Below, piece after piece: positions 45,809 to 53,173 of a DNA stretch of 64,000 bases. The notes under the pieces are model-generated. The model did no database searches and was not told where the DNA came from. It worked only from the letters and a program-made list of their open reading frames with translations. The position numbers and the translations under genes are program-made. How positions within the stretch are numbered: the first letter of the stretch is position 1; each line of letters opens with the position of its first letter. Origin of the DNA: Halorubellus litoreus (GTDB lineage Archaea > Halobacteriota > Halobacteria > Halobacteriales > Natrialbaceae); the NCBI RefSeq assembly GCF_037081675.1, contig NZ_JAZAQL010000005.1, forward strand, positions 1 through 64,000. Reading direction: 5' to 3'.

Positions 45809-45862
45809 GCGGTTGGTGTTCTGGGTGCGGTTGGTGTTCTGGGTGCGGTTGGTGTTCTGGGT
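45809..45862. repeat. 18-bp perfect tandem repeat, three copies
   Basis: The unit GCGGTTGGTGTTCTGGGT occurs at 45809, 45827 and 45845 without any change. It lies between lrp and the SRPBCC gene. Being a multiple of three, it reads through in frame but does not appear to encode part of a real protein. Confidence 0.9.
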
Positions 45863-45932
45863 CGCGCGAGGAGTCGTGGGCGTGGGTTCCCCGACCAGCG
45901 GCGTTATGCCCGTCGGGTGTCAATTCCCGGGT

Positions 45933-46412
45933 ATGCCGACGTTCACGCGGGAGGTCCGGGTTCGTGCGCCGTTCGACGCTGTCTGGGAGTTCCACTCGAA
46001 CGCGTCGGGGCTGGAGGCGTTGACGCCGGCGTTCATGGAACTGGAGTTGCTGGCGGTCCGCGGACCTGATGGCGAGGTGGACCCGGACGTCCTGGAGGCG
46101 GGTGCGGAGATCGAGATGCGGATGCGTCCGTTCGGGGTGACGCCCGCGCAGTCCTGGACGTCCGTCATCGTCGAGCGCGAGGAGAGCGAGGGGTCGGCGT
46201 ACTTCGTCGACGAGATGCGCGGCGGGCCGTTCCGGGAGTGGCGGCACACTCACATGTTCTACGCCGACGGCGACGACACCGTCGTTCGCGACCGCGTCGA
46301 CTATCGGCTCCCCCTCGGTGGGCTCGGCGACCTCGCGGGGCCGTTCGCGAAGGTCGGGTTCGAGGGGATGTTCCGCGACCGCCACAAGCGCACGAAGCGT
46401 CTTCTCGAGTAG
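45933..46412 (+). CDS. SRPBCC (START-like) ligand-binding domain protein
   Basis: This 159-residue helix-grip protein starts MPTFTREVRVRAPFDAVWEF. The family pattern is clear: N-terminal strand, the two short helices (HSNASGLEALTPAFMELELL), a set of strands (IEMRMRPFGVTPAQSWTSVI, EMRGGPFREWRHTHMFYADG) and the long C-terminal helix (LAGPFAKVGFEGMFRDRHKR). Members bind hydrophobic ligands; the specific ligand is unknown. ATG 45933 was chosen. Another in-frame ATG at 45906 would add nine residues. A short spacing to the downstream flavoprotein suggests possible co-expression. Confidence 0.82.
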   Translation: MPTFTREVRVRAPFDAVWEFHSNASGLEALTPAFMELELLAVRGPDGEVDPDVLEAGAEIEMRMRPFGVTPAQSWTSVIVEREESEGSAYFVDEMRGGPFREWRHTHMFYADGDDTVVRDRVDYRLPLGGLGDLAGPFAKVGFEGMFRDRHKRTKRLLE

Positions 46413-46490
46413 CGACGCGGACCGGCAGGGGGCCCGCTCGCGGTTCCGGGACGGATACGCTTTTTCCACCAGCGCACGTTGTGTGATGGC

Positions 46491-47057
46491 ATGGCACGAG
46501 TTCTCGTCGTCGGTGGCGGTCCCGCTGGCCTGAGCGCGGCGCTGTTCACCGCGAAGAACGGGCAGGAGACGAAGGTGTTCGACACGGACGAGACGTGGCT
46601 TCACAAGGCCCACCTGTTCAACTATCTCGGCATCGAATCGATGGACGGCGAGCGGTTCCTCGAGGAATCTCGCGAACAGGCGGACTCGTACGGCGTCGAA
46701 CGCCATCAGGGCGAAGCGGTCACGTCCGTCGAGACCACGGAGGACGGGTTCGTCGTCCACACGACCGAGGACGTCGACGGTCGCTACGAGGGCGACTACG
46801 TCGTGCTCGCGACCGGCGCCGACCGCGACCTCGCCGAGGCGATGGGGTGCGAGTTCGACGACGACGGCACCGTCAGCGTGACCCTCTCGATGGAGACGTC
46901 CATCGAGGACTGCTACGCGACCGGTGCGATGGTCCGCGACCAGGAGTGGCAGGCCGTCATCTCCGCCGGCGACGGCGCGACCGCGGCTCTCGACGTCCTG
47001 AGCAAGGAGGAGGGCGAGCACTTCCACGACTTCGACACGCCCGGCGACGCCGAGTAG
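46491..47057 (+). CDS. Short FAD/NAD(P)-binding oxidoreductase-like protein
   Basis: This 188-residue protein has the FAD-binding dinucleotide fold of thioredoxin reductase-like proteins. The N-terminal loop is VLVVGGGPAGLSAALFTAKN, the second strand motif YVVLATGADRDLAEA, and the C-terminal FAD motif CYATGAMVRDQEWQAVISAG. It lacks the inserted NADPH-binding domain and the redox CxxC of thioredoxin reductase, making it about half the usual length. Such minimal flavoproteins are common in haloarchaea. The reductant and substrate are unknown. Confidence 0.82.
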   Translation: MARVLVVGGGPAGLSAALFTAKNGQETKVFDTDETWLHKAHLFNYLGIESMDGERFLEESREQADSYGVERHQGEAVTSVETTEDGFVVHTTEDVDGRYEGDYVVLATGADRDLAEAMGCEFDDDGTVSVTLSMETSIEDCYATGAMVRDQEWQAVISAGDGATAALDVLSKEEGEHFHDFDTPGDAE

Positions 47058-47156
47058 CGAGCCACGCGCCGCGAGGCCGCGGTCCGACTCCGGACCGGGG
47101 GTCGCGGGTTCGCCGGTACCGGAACGGGTTTGAGGCCGTCCGCGTACCGTGGAGGT

Positions 47157-48098
47157 GTGTTCAGTCGGGTGCGGCGCGCGGTCGTGGAGCGACCGGTCGT
47201 CGGCCTCGCCGTCGCGGTGCTCGCGGTGTCGACGAGCGCGCCGCTCGTCAGAGCCGTCGAGGACGCCCCCAGTACCGTCATCGCGTTCTACCGCGTGCTG
47301 TTCATGACGGCGCTCGTCGCGCCGCTCGCAGTCCACCGGAATCCCGGTGACTTCCGCGAGATATCGCGACGCGACCTCGCGATCGCGGTGGTCGCGGGCG
47401 TCGCGCTCGCCGCGCACTTCGCGCTCTGGTTCGTCAGCATCGACCTCACCACGATCGCCGCGAGCGCGACGCTCGTCCAGACCCAGCCCGTGTTCGTCGC
47501 CATCGGCGCGTGGCTCGTCCTCTCGGACCGCATCACGCCCCGGATGGTTCTCGGTATCGTCGTCGCGGTCGTCGGCGCGGCACTCATCGGGCTGGACGCC
47601 TCGGGGTCCTCGACGGTCTCCGACCCGCTGCTCGGGAACGCGCTCGCCGTCGCCTCCGCGGTGATGGCCGCGGCGTACGTCCTCGTCGGGCGGTCGCTCC
47701 GCCAGCGCGTTCGCGTGTTCCCGTACACGACCGTCGTCTACGGTGCATGCACGGTCGCGCTCCTCGTCACCGCGCTCGCGCAGGACCACGACCTCCTCGG
47801 TTATCCAGCCGTCGAGTGGGTGCTGTTCGCCGCGATGGCTATCGGCCCGGGCTTCTTCGGGCACACCGTCATCAACTGGCTGCTCGAACGCGTCGAGTCC
47901 GCGGTCGTCTCCGTCTCACTCCTCGGCGAGCCCGTCGGCGCGGCGGTGCTCGCGCTCGTCATCTTCGCGGAGGTCCCGGGGTGGCTCACCGTCGTCGGCG
48001 GCGCGGTGGCGCTCGCCGGCATCGCCGTCACCGTCCTCGCGCGCGAACGCGACGCCGGCCCGGCCGAGGACGACCCGACGGCCAGTCCGAGCGAGTAG
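47157..48098 (+). CDS. EamA/DMT family transporter
   Basis: This 313-residue membrane protein has ten predicted helices in two EamA repeats. The first includes VIAFYRVLFMTALVAPLAVH and AAHFALWFVSIDLTTIAASA, and the second GHTVINWLLERVESAVVSVS and GEPVGAAVLALVIFAEVPGW. Both halves show the conserved pattern of drug/metabolite exporters. The start is uncertain: GTG at 47157 gives VFSRVRRAVVERPVVGLA, while a TTG at 47130 would add nine residues. The acidic C-terminal tail is cytoplasmic. The transported compound is unknown. Confidence 0.85.
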   Translation: MFSRVRRAVVERPVVGLAVAVLAVSTSAPLVRAVEDAPSTVIAFYRVLFMTALVAPLAVHRNPGDFREISRRDLAIAVVAGVALAAHFALWFVSIDLTTIAASATLVQTQPVFVAIGAWLVLSDRITPRMVLGIVVAVVGAALIGLDASGSSTVSDPLLGNALAVASAVMAAAYVLVGRSLRQRVRVFPYTTVVYGACTVALLVTALAQDHDLLGYPAVEWVLFAAMAIGPGFFGHTVINWLLERVESAVVSVSLLGEPVGAAVLALVIFAEVPGWLTVVGGAVALAGIAVTVLARERDAGPAEDDPTASPSE

Positions 48099-48202
48099 CG
48101 AGCGAGGCAGGGCGCGGCCGCGTCGCGACCGAACCCCACACCCCCGGTGCAAGTGAAATACCGGTCGTCGAGCGCTATCACCCTCGTTCTGCGGCCTCCG
48201 AC

Positions 48203-49030
48203 TCAGTCAGCGTCGTCGACGTAGTCCGGGCGCTCGGCGTACGCGATCGGGTCGCGTTCGTCGAGGCGCTGGAACGTCTGCAGGCGGAACGCGCACGCGT
48301 CGCACGTCCCGCACGCCGGTTCGTTCTCGCGATAGCAACTCCACGTGTGCTCGTAGGGAACGCCGAGTTCGAGGCCGCGCTCGGCGATGTCGGTCTTCGA
48401 CCACTCGACGAACGGCGCGCGGATCTCGACGTCGGTATCGTCCTTCGTCCCCGCGTCGACGACGCCCTGGAACGCATCGAAGAACGCCGGGCGACAGTCG
48501 GGGTAGCCCGAGAAGTCCTCGCTGTGCGCGCCGATGAACACCGCCTCGCAGTCGTTCGCCTCCGCGTACGAGGTGGCCATCGCGAGCAAGTTCGCGTTCC
48601 GGAACGGCACGTACGAACTCGGTACCTCGTCGTCCCCGAGGTCGGCGTCGGCGACCGCCATCTCGTCGTCGGTCAGGCTCGACGCGCCGATGGCCGCGAG
48701 GTGCCCGGTCTCGACGTGCAGGAAGTCCACCGCGTCGACCGCGTCGGCGAGCGCACGAGCGCACTCGTACTCGCGGTCCGCCGTGTTCTGACCGTACGAC
48801 GTGTGCAGCAGGAAGAGTTCGTACCCGCGGTCGGCGGCGACGGACGCCGCCGTCGCCGAATCCATCCCGCCGGACGCGAGCACGACCGCGCGCTTCTCGT
48901 CGGTTCCGGTCTTCGCGGCGTCGTTCTCTGCGGTCTCGTCGTCGCGCTCGTCGGTCGCGTCCTGGTCGTCGTTCGATGCGTCCGCTTGGTCGGTGATGTC
49001 GTCGGTCATGGCGTGCTCGTAGGGAGTCAC
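48203..49030 (-). CDS. queC: 7-cyano-7-deazaguanine synthase
   Basis: This 275-residue enzyme converts 7-carboxy-7-deazaguanine to preQ0 with ATP and ammonia. The PP-loop is VLASGGMDSATAASVAADRG. The zinc site is CYRENEPACGTCDAC near the C terminus. The first 45 residues are an acidic extension absent from bacterial QueC. The ATG at 49030 overlaps the end of queE by 4 bp; an in-frame ATG at 49009 is an alternative. In archaea preQ0 is used for archaeosine at position 15 of tRNA. It is third in the row queD-queE-queC. Confidence 0.94.
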   Translation of the reverse strand: MTPYEHAMTDDITDQADASNDDQDATDERDDETAENDAAKTGTDEKRAVVLASGGMDSATAASVAADRGYELFLLHTSYGQNTADREYECARALADAVDAVDFLHVETGHLAAIGASSLTDDEMAVADADLGDDEVPSSYVPFRNANLLAMATSYAEANDCEAVFIGAHSEDFSGYPDCRPAFFDAFQGVVDAGTKDDTDVEIRAPFVEWSKTDIAERGLELGVPYEHTWSCYRENEPACGTCDACAFRLQTFQRLDERDPIAYAERPDYVDDAD

Positions 49031-49839
49031 GTTTCGGGGGCGTCGTTCCAGAGGTCGACGTGCAGGCGTGGCGTGTACCGGTAGCCGTGTTCGAGCGCGA
49101 GGTCGGCGACGCGCTCGCGGGTCTCGGCGAGTCGCTCGCGGGTCGCGCCCTCGGGCATCAGGAGGACGTCCGCGTCGCGGACGGTCGCCGTCGTCGCGTC
49201 ACGGATGCGTTCGACGAGCGCGTTCACCTCCGCGAGGTCGTCGGCCTCGGAGACGACGAACTTCAGTTGGCTGTCGTACGATTCCACGAGCGCGGTCAGG
49301 GCGTCGAGGTCGATGCGGCGGTCGTCGTGGCGGTCGGCCCACTCGCCGTCGCCCTTCGGGTCGCGTTCGCGCGTCGGCACGCTGTTCGCGAGCTTCGGCG
49401 AGATAGAGGCGAGGTCCATCGGGGCGTCGGGCGCGATGGTGCCGTTCGTCTCCACGGTGGTGTGATAGCCGCGGTCGGCGAGGCGCTCGAGGAGCGTCTC
49501 GCTCGCGTCGTGCACGAGCGGTTCGCCGCCGGTGAGGACGACGTGGTCGGCGTCGAAGGATTCGACTTCGGCGACGACGTCGTCGAGGCTCATCCACGCG
49601 TGCGTCGGCTCCCACGACGTGTGATAGGAGTCGCAGTACCAGCAGCGGAGGTTACAGCCGCTCGTGCGGACGAAGACCGACGGCGTTCCAGCGAGCTTGC
49701 CCTCGCCCTGGAGGGACTCGAACAGCTCGTTCACCGGGAGCGCGTCGCCCTCCGGGGCGGTGGCGTCGTCGCCTGCAGCCCTCGTCGCGTCCGAGTCCTC
49801 GCCGTCGTCGCCGTCGTCGATGCTGTCGGTGACGGGCAT
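49027..49839 (-). CDS. queE: 7-carboxy-7-deazaguanine synthase, radical SAM
   Basis: This 270-residue radical SAM enzyme forms the 7-deazapurine ring from carboxytetrahydropterin. The [4Fe-4S]-binding CxxxCxxC is in TSGCNLRCWYCDSYHTSWEP. The SAM-binding GGEP-type motif is VVLTGGEPLVHDASETLLER. The N-terminal FESLQGEGKLAGTPSVFVR is typical of QueE. The first 30 residues are an acidic extension. It begins 2 bp after queD ends and overlaps queC, so the three form one operon for preQ0 and archaeosine synthesis. Confidence 0.94.
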   Translation of the reverse strand: MPVTDSIDDGDDGEDSDATRAAGDDATAPEGDALPVNELFESLQGEGKLAGTPSVFVRTSGCNLRCWYCDSYHTSWEPTHAWMSLDDVVAEVESFDADHVVLTGGEPLVHDASETLLERLADRGYHTTVETNGTIAPDAPMDLASISPKLANSVPTRERDPKGDGEWADRHDDRRIDLDALTALVESYDSQLKFVVSEADDLAEVNALVERIRDATTATVRDADVLLMPEGATRERLAETRERVADLALEHGYRYTPRLHVDLWNDAPET

Positions 49840-49841
49840 CC

Positions 49842-50300
49842 CTAGAGCGGGCTGCCGCCAGTGAGTTCGCTCGTCTCGGCGACCTGCACGCGAACGTCAG
49901 CGACCGACTCCGGGAGCGCGTCCAGCAGCTTCGTCTCCAGGACGACGCTCATGACCTCCGCCGTCGGCGGGCGCTCCAGCGTGACGACCGCGTCCCCGTC
50001 GCCAGCCTCCTCGAACGCGTCGACGAGCGGGTCGTCCGCTTCGAGCAGGAACCGGTGGTCCCACTCGTCGACGACGTCGGTCACGTCGCCTTTGTCGACG
50101 ACCCAGCCCTCCTCGGTGACGTCGCCCGTGATCGCGACCGCGATCTCGTAGTTGTGGCCGTGCGGGCGCGAGCACTTCCCGTCGTGGTGCTGGATGCGGT
50201 GCCCGGCGGAGATGCGTAACGGTCGGTCCCGGCCCACGTACAGCGTCCGTCGCGCGTCCTCGAGACGCTCCGCGGACGCCGACGGTATTCGCTCAATCAT
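49842..50300 (-). CDS. queD: 6-carboxy-5,6,7,8-tetrahydropterin synthase
   Basis: This 152-residue enzyme of the PTPS/QueD family acts on dihydroneopterin triphosphate. The zinc ligands are the His in RISAGHRIQHHDG and the HGH of KCSRPHGHNYEIAVAITGDV. The catalytic Cys is in the same KCSRPHGH segment. Further motifs are WVVDKGDVTDVVDEWDHRFL and PPTAEVMSVVLETKLLDALP. The ATG at 50300 gives the right length. It is the first gene of the queD-queE-queC operon, with an upstream gap of 154 bp that lacks another gene. Confidence 0.94.
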   Translation of the reverse strand: MIERIPSASAERLEDARRTLYVGRDRPLRISAGHRIQHHDGKCSRPHGHNYEIAVAITGDVTEEGWVVDKGDVTDVVDEWDHRFLLEADDPLVDAFEEAGDGDAVVTLERPPTAEVMSVVLETKLLDALPESVADVRVQVAETSELTGGSPL

Positions 50301-50454
50301 ACTCCACGCTTCTCCCACGTGCACTTGAACGTGCTCATCCGCCGCGAGCGCGTCGCTCGTCGCAGGTTCGTCCCGAAGGAATCGACGACACGAGCACGGT
50401 CGCGAGCGGACCGCGGCCACCGTCACCAGCCGGTCCGGTGACGCTGGGCGGCGG

Positions 50455-50802
50455 TCACTCCATCTGCTCCTGAATCTGGTTCTTCGCGGCCGACCGGTCC
50501 TCGGTCGACAGGGTCGGTCCCTCGCCCGTGAACTCGATGGCGAACTCGTCGAGCGTCCGCCGGTAGACGTTCGTTCGCCGCCCCTCGTCCGAGAGCTGTC
50601 GGCCCTCGCACTGGAGGAGTCCCACGGACTCCAACTCCTCGATGCGACGATAGCACGTCGCGATGGGGACGCCCAGCTCGTCGCTGAGGTCCTGGACGGA
50701 CGTCGGCGTCCGCGCCGCACAGAGGATCTCGGCGCTGTACTTGTTGCCGAGGGCCGTCAGGACGCTGGTGGCGACGTCGTCGGTCCGCCCACTCGAACTC
50801 AT
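50455..50802 (-). CDS. Winged-helix transcription regulator (ArsR-like)
   Basis: This 115-residue DNA-binding protein contains SVLTALGNKYSAEILCAART, then the recognition region SVQDLSDELGVPIATCYRRI, then a wing (CEGRQLSDEGRRTNVYRRTL). The C-terminal helix TEDRSAAKNQIQEQME may mediate dimerisation. ATG 50802 was chosen; an ATG ten bases further upstream would add a few residues. It is divergent from the UbiA-family gene with a 142-bp gap and could regulate it. It carries no metal-binding Cys pair beyond isolated Cys residues. Confidence 0.8.
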   Translation of the reverse strand: MSSSGRTDDVATSVLTALGNKYSAEILCAARTPTSVQDLSDELGVPIATCYRRIEELESVGLLQCEGRQLSDEGRRTNVYRRTLDEFAIEFTGEGPTLSTEDRSAAKNQIQEQME

Positions 50803-50944
50803 GTCGAACCCATTCACGATTATCACGGTTGAAACTTCCGACTGGTGTGGTGCGCGTCTCGGCGGTCCACGACGACCGCCACCGCGGGGCACCACTCCGC
50901 AACTCGCCGACACGCATACGGTCGTCTCGCCCCAATTGACGACC

Positions 50945-51838
50945 GTGACAGAGCGTCGAAGTCGCCGGCGTCGGTACGCCGTCGCGCTCGCCGGAATGGC
51001 GCGCCCCGACCAGCTCGCGCTCATCTGCGTCGTTTACGCGCTCGGCGTGCTCGTCGCGGTCGCCCGCGGCGGCGAGCACGCGAACGTCCTCGTCGGGGTC
51101 GGCGCGCTCCTCGCTGTCGCGGTCGCCGTGCACTACGCGAACGAGTACGCCGACTACGAGACCGACGCGCTCACCACCCGCACGCCGTACTCCGGCGGCA
51201 GCGGCGTCCTCCACGCCACCGGGCTGGACAGAGCCTTCGCGTGGCGCGCACTCGTCGGCGCGAGCGCACTCGCCGTCGTCGCACTCCTCGCGAGCGCCGT
51301 CGCCGGGCTCCCAGCGACCGCAACCGCGCTCCTCGCCGTCATCCTCGTCGCCGGCGTCGCGTACTCGCTCGGGCCGCGACTCGCGTGGCGCGGCCTCGGC
51401 GAACTCACGAACGCCCTCCTCGGCGGCCTCGCACTCCCCCTGTACGGCGTCGCCGTCACCGGCACGGCACTCGACGTCGTCGACGTCCTCACCTTCCTCC
51501 CGTTCACCGCCATCGTGTTCACGAACCTCCTCGCCACCCAGTGGCCCGACCGACGCGCCGACGCCCAGGTCGGGAAGCGCACGCTCGCCGTCACACTCGA
51601 CGCGCGCACGCTCAGACGACTCTATATTTTCACCGCTATACTCGGTCTCGGTGGCGTCACCGCGCTCGTCGCCACGGGACTCGCGCCCCACGAACTCCTC
51701 GCGCTCGCCGCCCCAACCATCGTCCTCCTCGTCGTCGGCGCACACCGATACGGGCGCGTCGAATCGCCAGCCGTGACCGTCCACGCGATGGTCGTCCTCG
51801 CGTTCGCGTACGTCCTCACCGCCGCCTGCGCGTGGTGA
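50945..51838 (+). CDS. UbiA-family prenyltransferase (MenA-like)
   Basis: This protein of about 297 residues has eight to nine membrane helices. The first Asp motif is the modified NEYADYETDALTTRTPYSGG and the second is ATQWPDRRADAQVGKRTLAV. The pattern resembles 1,4-dihydroxy-2-naphthoate prenyltransferase, which makes the menaquinone tail linkage. Haloarchaea use menaquinone, so this fits, although other lipid-quinone acceptors are possible. GTG 50945 is the likely start; TTG 50936 and ATG 50996 are alternatives. It has low sequence similarity to the DGGGP synthase at 13.7 kb. Confidence 0.82.
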   Translation: MTERRSRRRRYAVALAGMARPDQLALICVVYALGVLVAVARGGEHANVLVGVGALLAVAVAVHYANEYADYETDALTTRTPYSGGSGVLHATGLDRAFAWRALVGASALAVVALLASAVAGLPATATALLAVILVAGVAYSLGPRLAWRGLGELTNALLGGLALPLYGVAVTGTALDVVDVLTFLPFTAIVFTNLLATQWPDRRADAQVGKRTLAVTLDARTLRRLYIFTAILGLGGVTALVATGLAPHELLALAAPTIVLLVVGAHRYGRVESPAVTVHAMVVLAFAYVLTAACAW

Positions 51839-51881
51839 CCCACGCCGCCTGCGCGTAGTCACGCGACCCGGGGACGCCGCC

Positions 51882-51995
51882 CGAAGCGCGCGACCCCACC
51901 CGAACCGCGTGACCTCACCCGAACCGCGTGACCTCACCCGAACCGCGTGACCTCACCCGAACCGCGTGACCTCACCCGAACCGCGCGACCCCGCC
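51882..51995. repeat. 19-bp tandem repeat, six copies
   Basis: Units begin at 51882, 51901, 51920, 51939, 51958 and 51977. The central four share CGAACCGCGTGACCTCACC exactly, while the first and last are diverged. The array lies between the UbiA gene end and the cheW promoter. The unit is not a multiple of three. It holds no gene. Confidence 0.92.
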
Positions 51996-52018
51996 GAACG
52001 AACCGGTCGGGGGGCAGA

Positions 52019-52039
52019 TTTTTATCCGTGCATACGGAT
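52019..52039 (+). promoter_or_regulatory. cheW promoter with palindrome over the TATA box
   Basis: A TATA box TTTTTATCC (52019-52027) overlaps a perfect inverted repeat ATCCGT-GCAT-ACGGAT (52024-52039). The ATG is at 52054. A protein bound here would block TBP or polymerase, so this is a candidate repressor site for chemotaxis genes. Confidence 0.6.
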
Positions 52040-52053
52040 TAGCGAACACGAGA

Positions 52054-52626
52054 ATGTCCGCGGACCTCCCCGACGAACTACAGGACGTCGAGGTCTCCTC
52101 GCCGTCCGACGAGGAGACCAGAGACCCGGAGACGGAGCGCGCTGGCGGCGACGGGGAGCCCGACGAAGTCGAGCAGTTCGTCGTGTTCCGCGTCGGCGAC
52201 CGCCGCCTCGCGATGAACGTCGACGCCGTGAAGAACATCGTCAAGGTCGGCGAGTTGACGCGCGTCCCGCGCGCCGCGAACGCCATCGACGGCATCATGG
52301 ACCTGCGCGGCGAGATCACCGCGATAATCGACGCGCGCAGTCACTTCCCGACGCGCGTCGACGAACCCCCCGAGAACGACCAGCGGATCATCGTCTTCGA
52401 CATGCCCCAGGACCGGCAATCCGCCGGCATCCGAGTGGATACCGTCGACGGCGTCGAACTGTTCCCGCTCAAGTACGTGACGCCGAGCGAGGACGCGACG
52501 GACGAGGCAGCCGACCATCCGCTCGTCGCCGGCCTCCTCCACCGCGTCGAGAACGGCGAGCGAACCGAGCCGGTCGGCCTCGTCGACGTCGAAGGCGTCA
52601 TCGAAGCGTCCGGCCCGACGCAGTGA
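52054..52626 (+). CDS. cheW: Chemotaxis adaptor CheW
   Basis: This 190-residue adaptor links transducers to CheA. After an acidic N-terminal extension (about 1-38, rich in Asp/Glu) comes the double beta-barrel CheW domain: QFVVFRVGDRRLAMNVDAVK, VGELTRVPRAANAIDGIMDL, RGEITAIIDARSHF, QRIIVFDMPQDRQSAGIRVD and the C-terminal LLHRVENGERTEPVGLVDVE. The extension is absent from bacterial CheW. It has its own promoter and is separated from cheY by a 184-bp gap. Confidence 0.95.
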   Translation: MSADLPDELQDVEVSSPSDEETRDPETERAGGDGEPDEVEQFVVFRVGDRRLAMNVDAVKNIVKVGELTRVPRAANAIDGIMDLRGEITAIIDARSHFPTRVDEPPENDQRIIVFDMPQDRQSAGIRVDTVDGVELFPLKYVTPSEDATDEAADHPLVAGLLHRVENGERTEPVGLVDVEGVIEASGPTQ

Positions 52627-52703
52627 GCTGGTAGCGACGACGGAGCGCGGGAGAACGTGTCATAGCCACGTCGCGACAGCATCGGTAGGAACCCCTTGAA
52701 ACC

Positions 52704-52771
52704 CTACTCTCGGAGAGTAGCGACTCCATAACGCCGATTATCGGGCATGATAACCGGGCAATAGCATTTAT
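52704..52771 (+). promoter_or_regulatory. cheY promoter region with two inverted repeats
   Basis: CTACTCTC-G-GAGAGTAG at 52704-52720 is a perfect palindrome. GATTATC/GATAACC at 52736-52755 is an imperfect one. The TATA-like CATTTATG lies at about 52765-52772, some 40 bp before the cheY ATG. This gives the cheY-to-cheR operon a promoter separate from that of cheW. Confidence 0.5.
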
Positions 52772-52810
52772 GTTTTTGCTTCGTCTAACGATGCTTGGTG
52801 TATTAACCGA

Positions 52811-53173
52811 ATGTCGACAGGGGTGCTCATCGTGGACGACTCTCATTTTATGCGGAATCTCCTCAGACAGATTCTGGAGGACGATTACGAGATACTCGGA
52901 GAGGCGTCCAACGGGGCCGAAGCGGTGAAATTGTACAAAGAACAGGAACCGGATATCGTCATGATGGACATCGTGATGCCGAAGTGTAACGGCATCAAGG
53001 CGACAGCCGCCATCAAGAAACTCGACCCGAACTCGCGGGTCATCATGTGCACGTCCGTCGGCCAGCGCGAGAAGATGAAGCTCGCGGTCAAGGCCGGCGC
53101 GGACGGGTACGTGACGAAGCCGTTCGAGGAACCCAGCGTCAGGAAGGCGCTGAAGGACGTCGTGCCTGCATGA
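52811..53173 (+). CDS. cheY: Chemotaxis response regulator CheY
   Basis: This 120-residue single receiver domain is phosphorylated by CheA and signals to the archaellum motor through CheF-type adaptors. The acidic pocket is VLIVDDSHFMRN, the phosphoacceptor is Asp53 in MMDIVMPKCNG, the conserved Thr/Ser is in VIMCTSVGQ and the Lys in GYVTKPFEEPS. Its stop codon overlaps the ATG of cheB (ATGA), so translation is coupled. It starts the cheY-B-A-C-C2-D-R operon. Confidence 0.96.
   Translation: MSTGVLIVDDSHFMRNLLRQILEDDYEILGEASNGAEAVKLYKEQEPDIVMMDIVMPKCNGIKATAAIKKLDPNSRVIMCTSVGQREKMKLAVKAGADGYVTKPFEEPSVRKALKDVVPA

Noticed and set aside
51882..51995. CRISPR array
   Set aside because: The 19-bp units are directly adjacent with no spacers, and no cas genes are present in the window.
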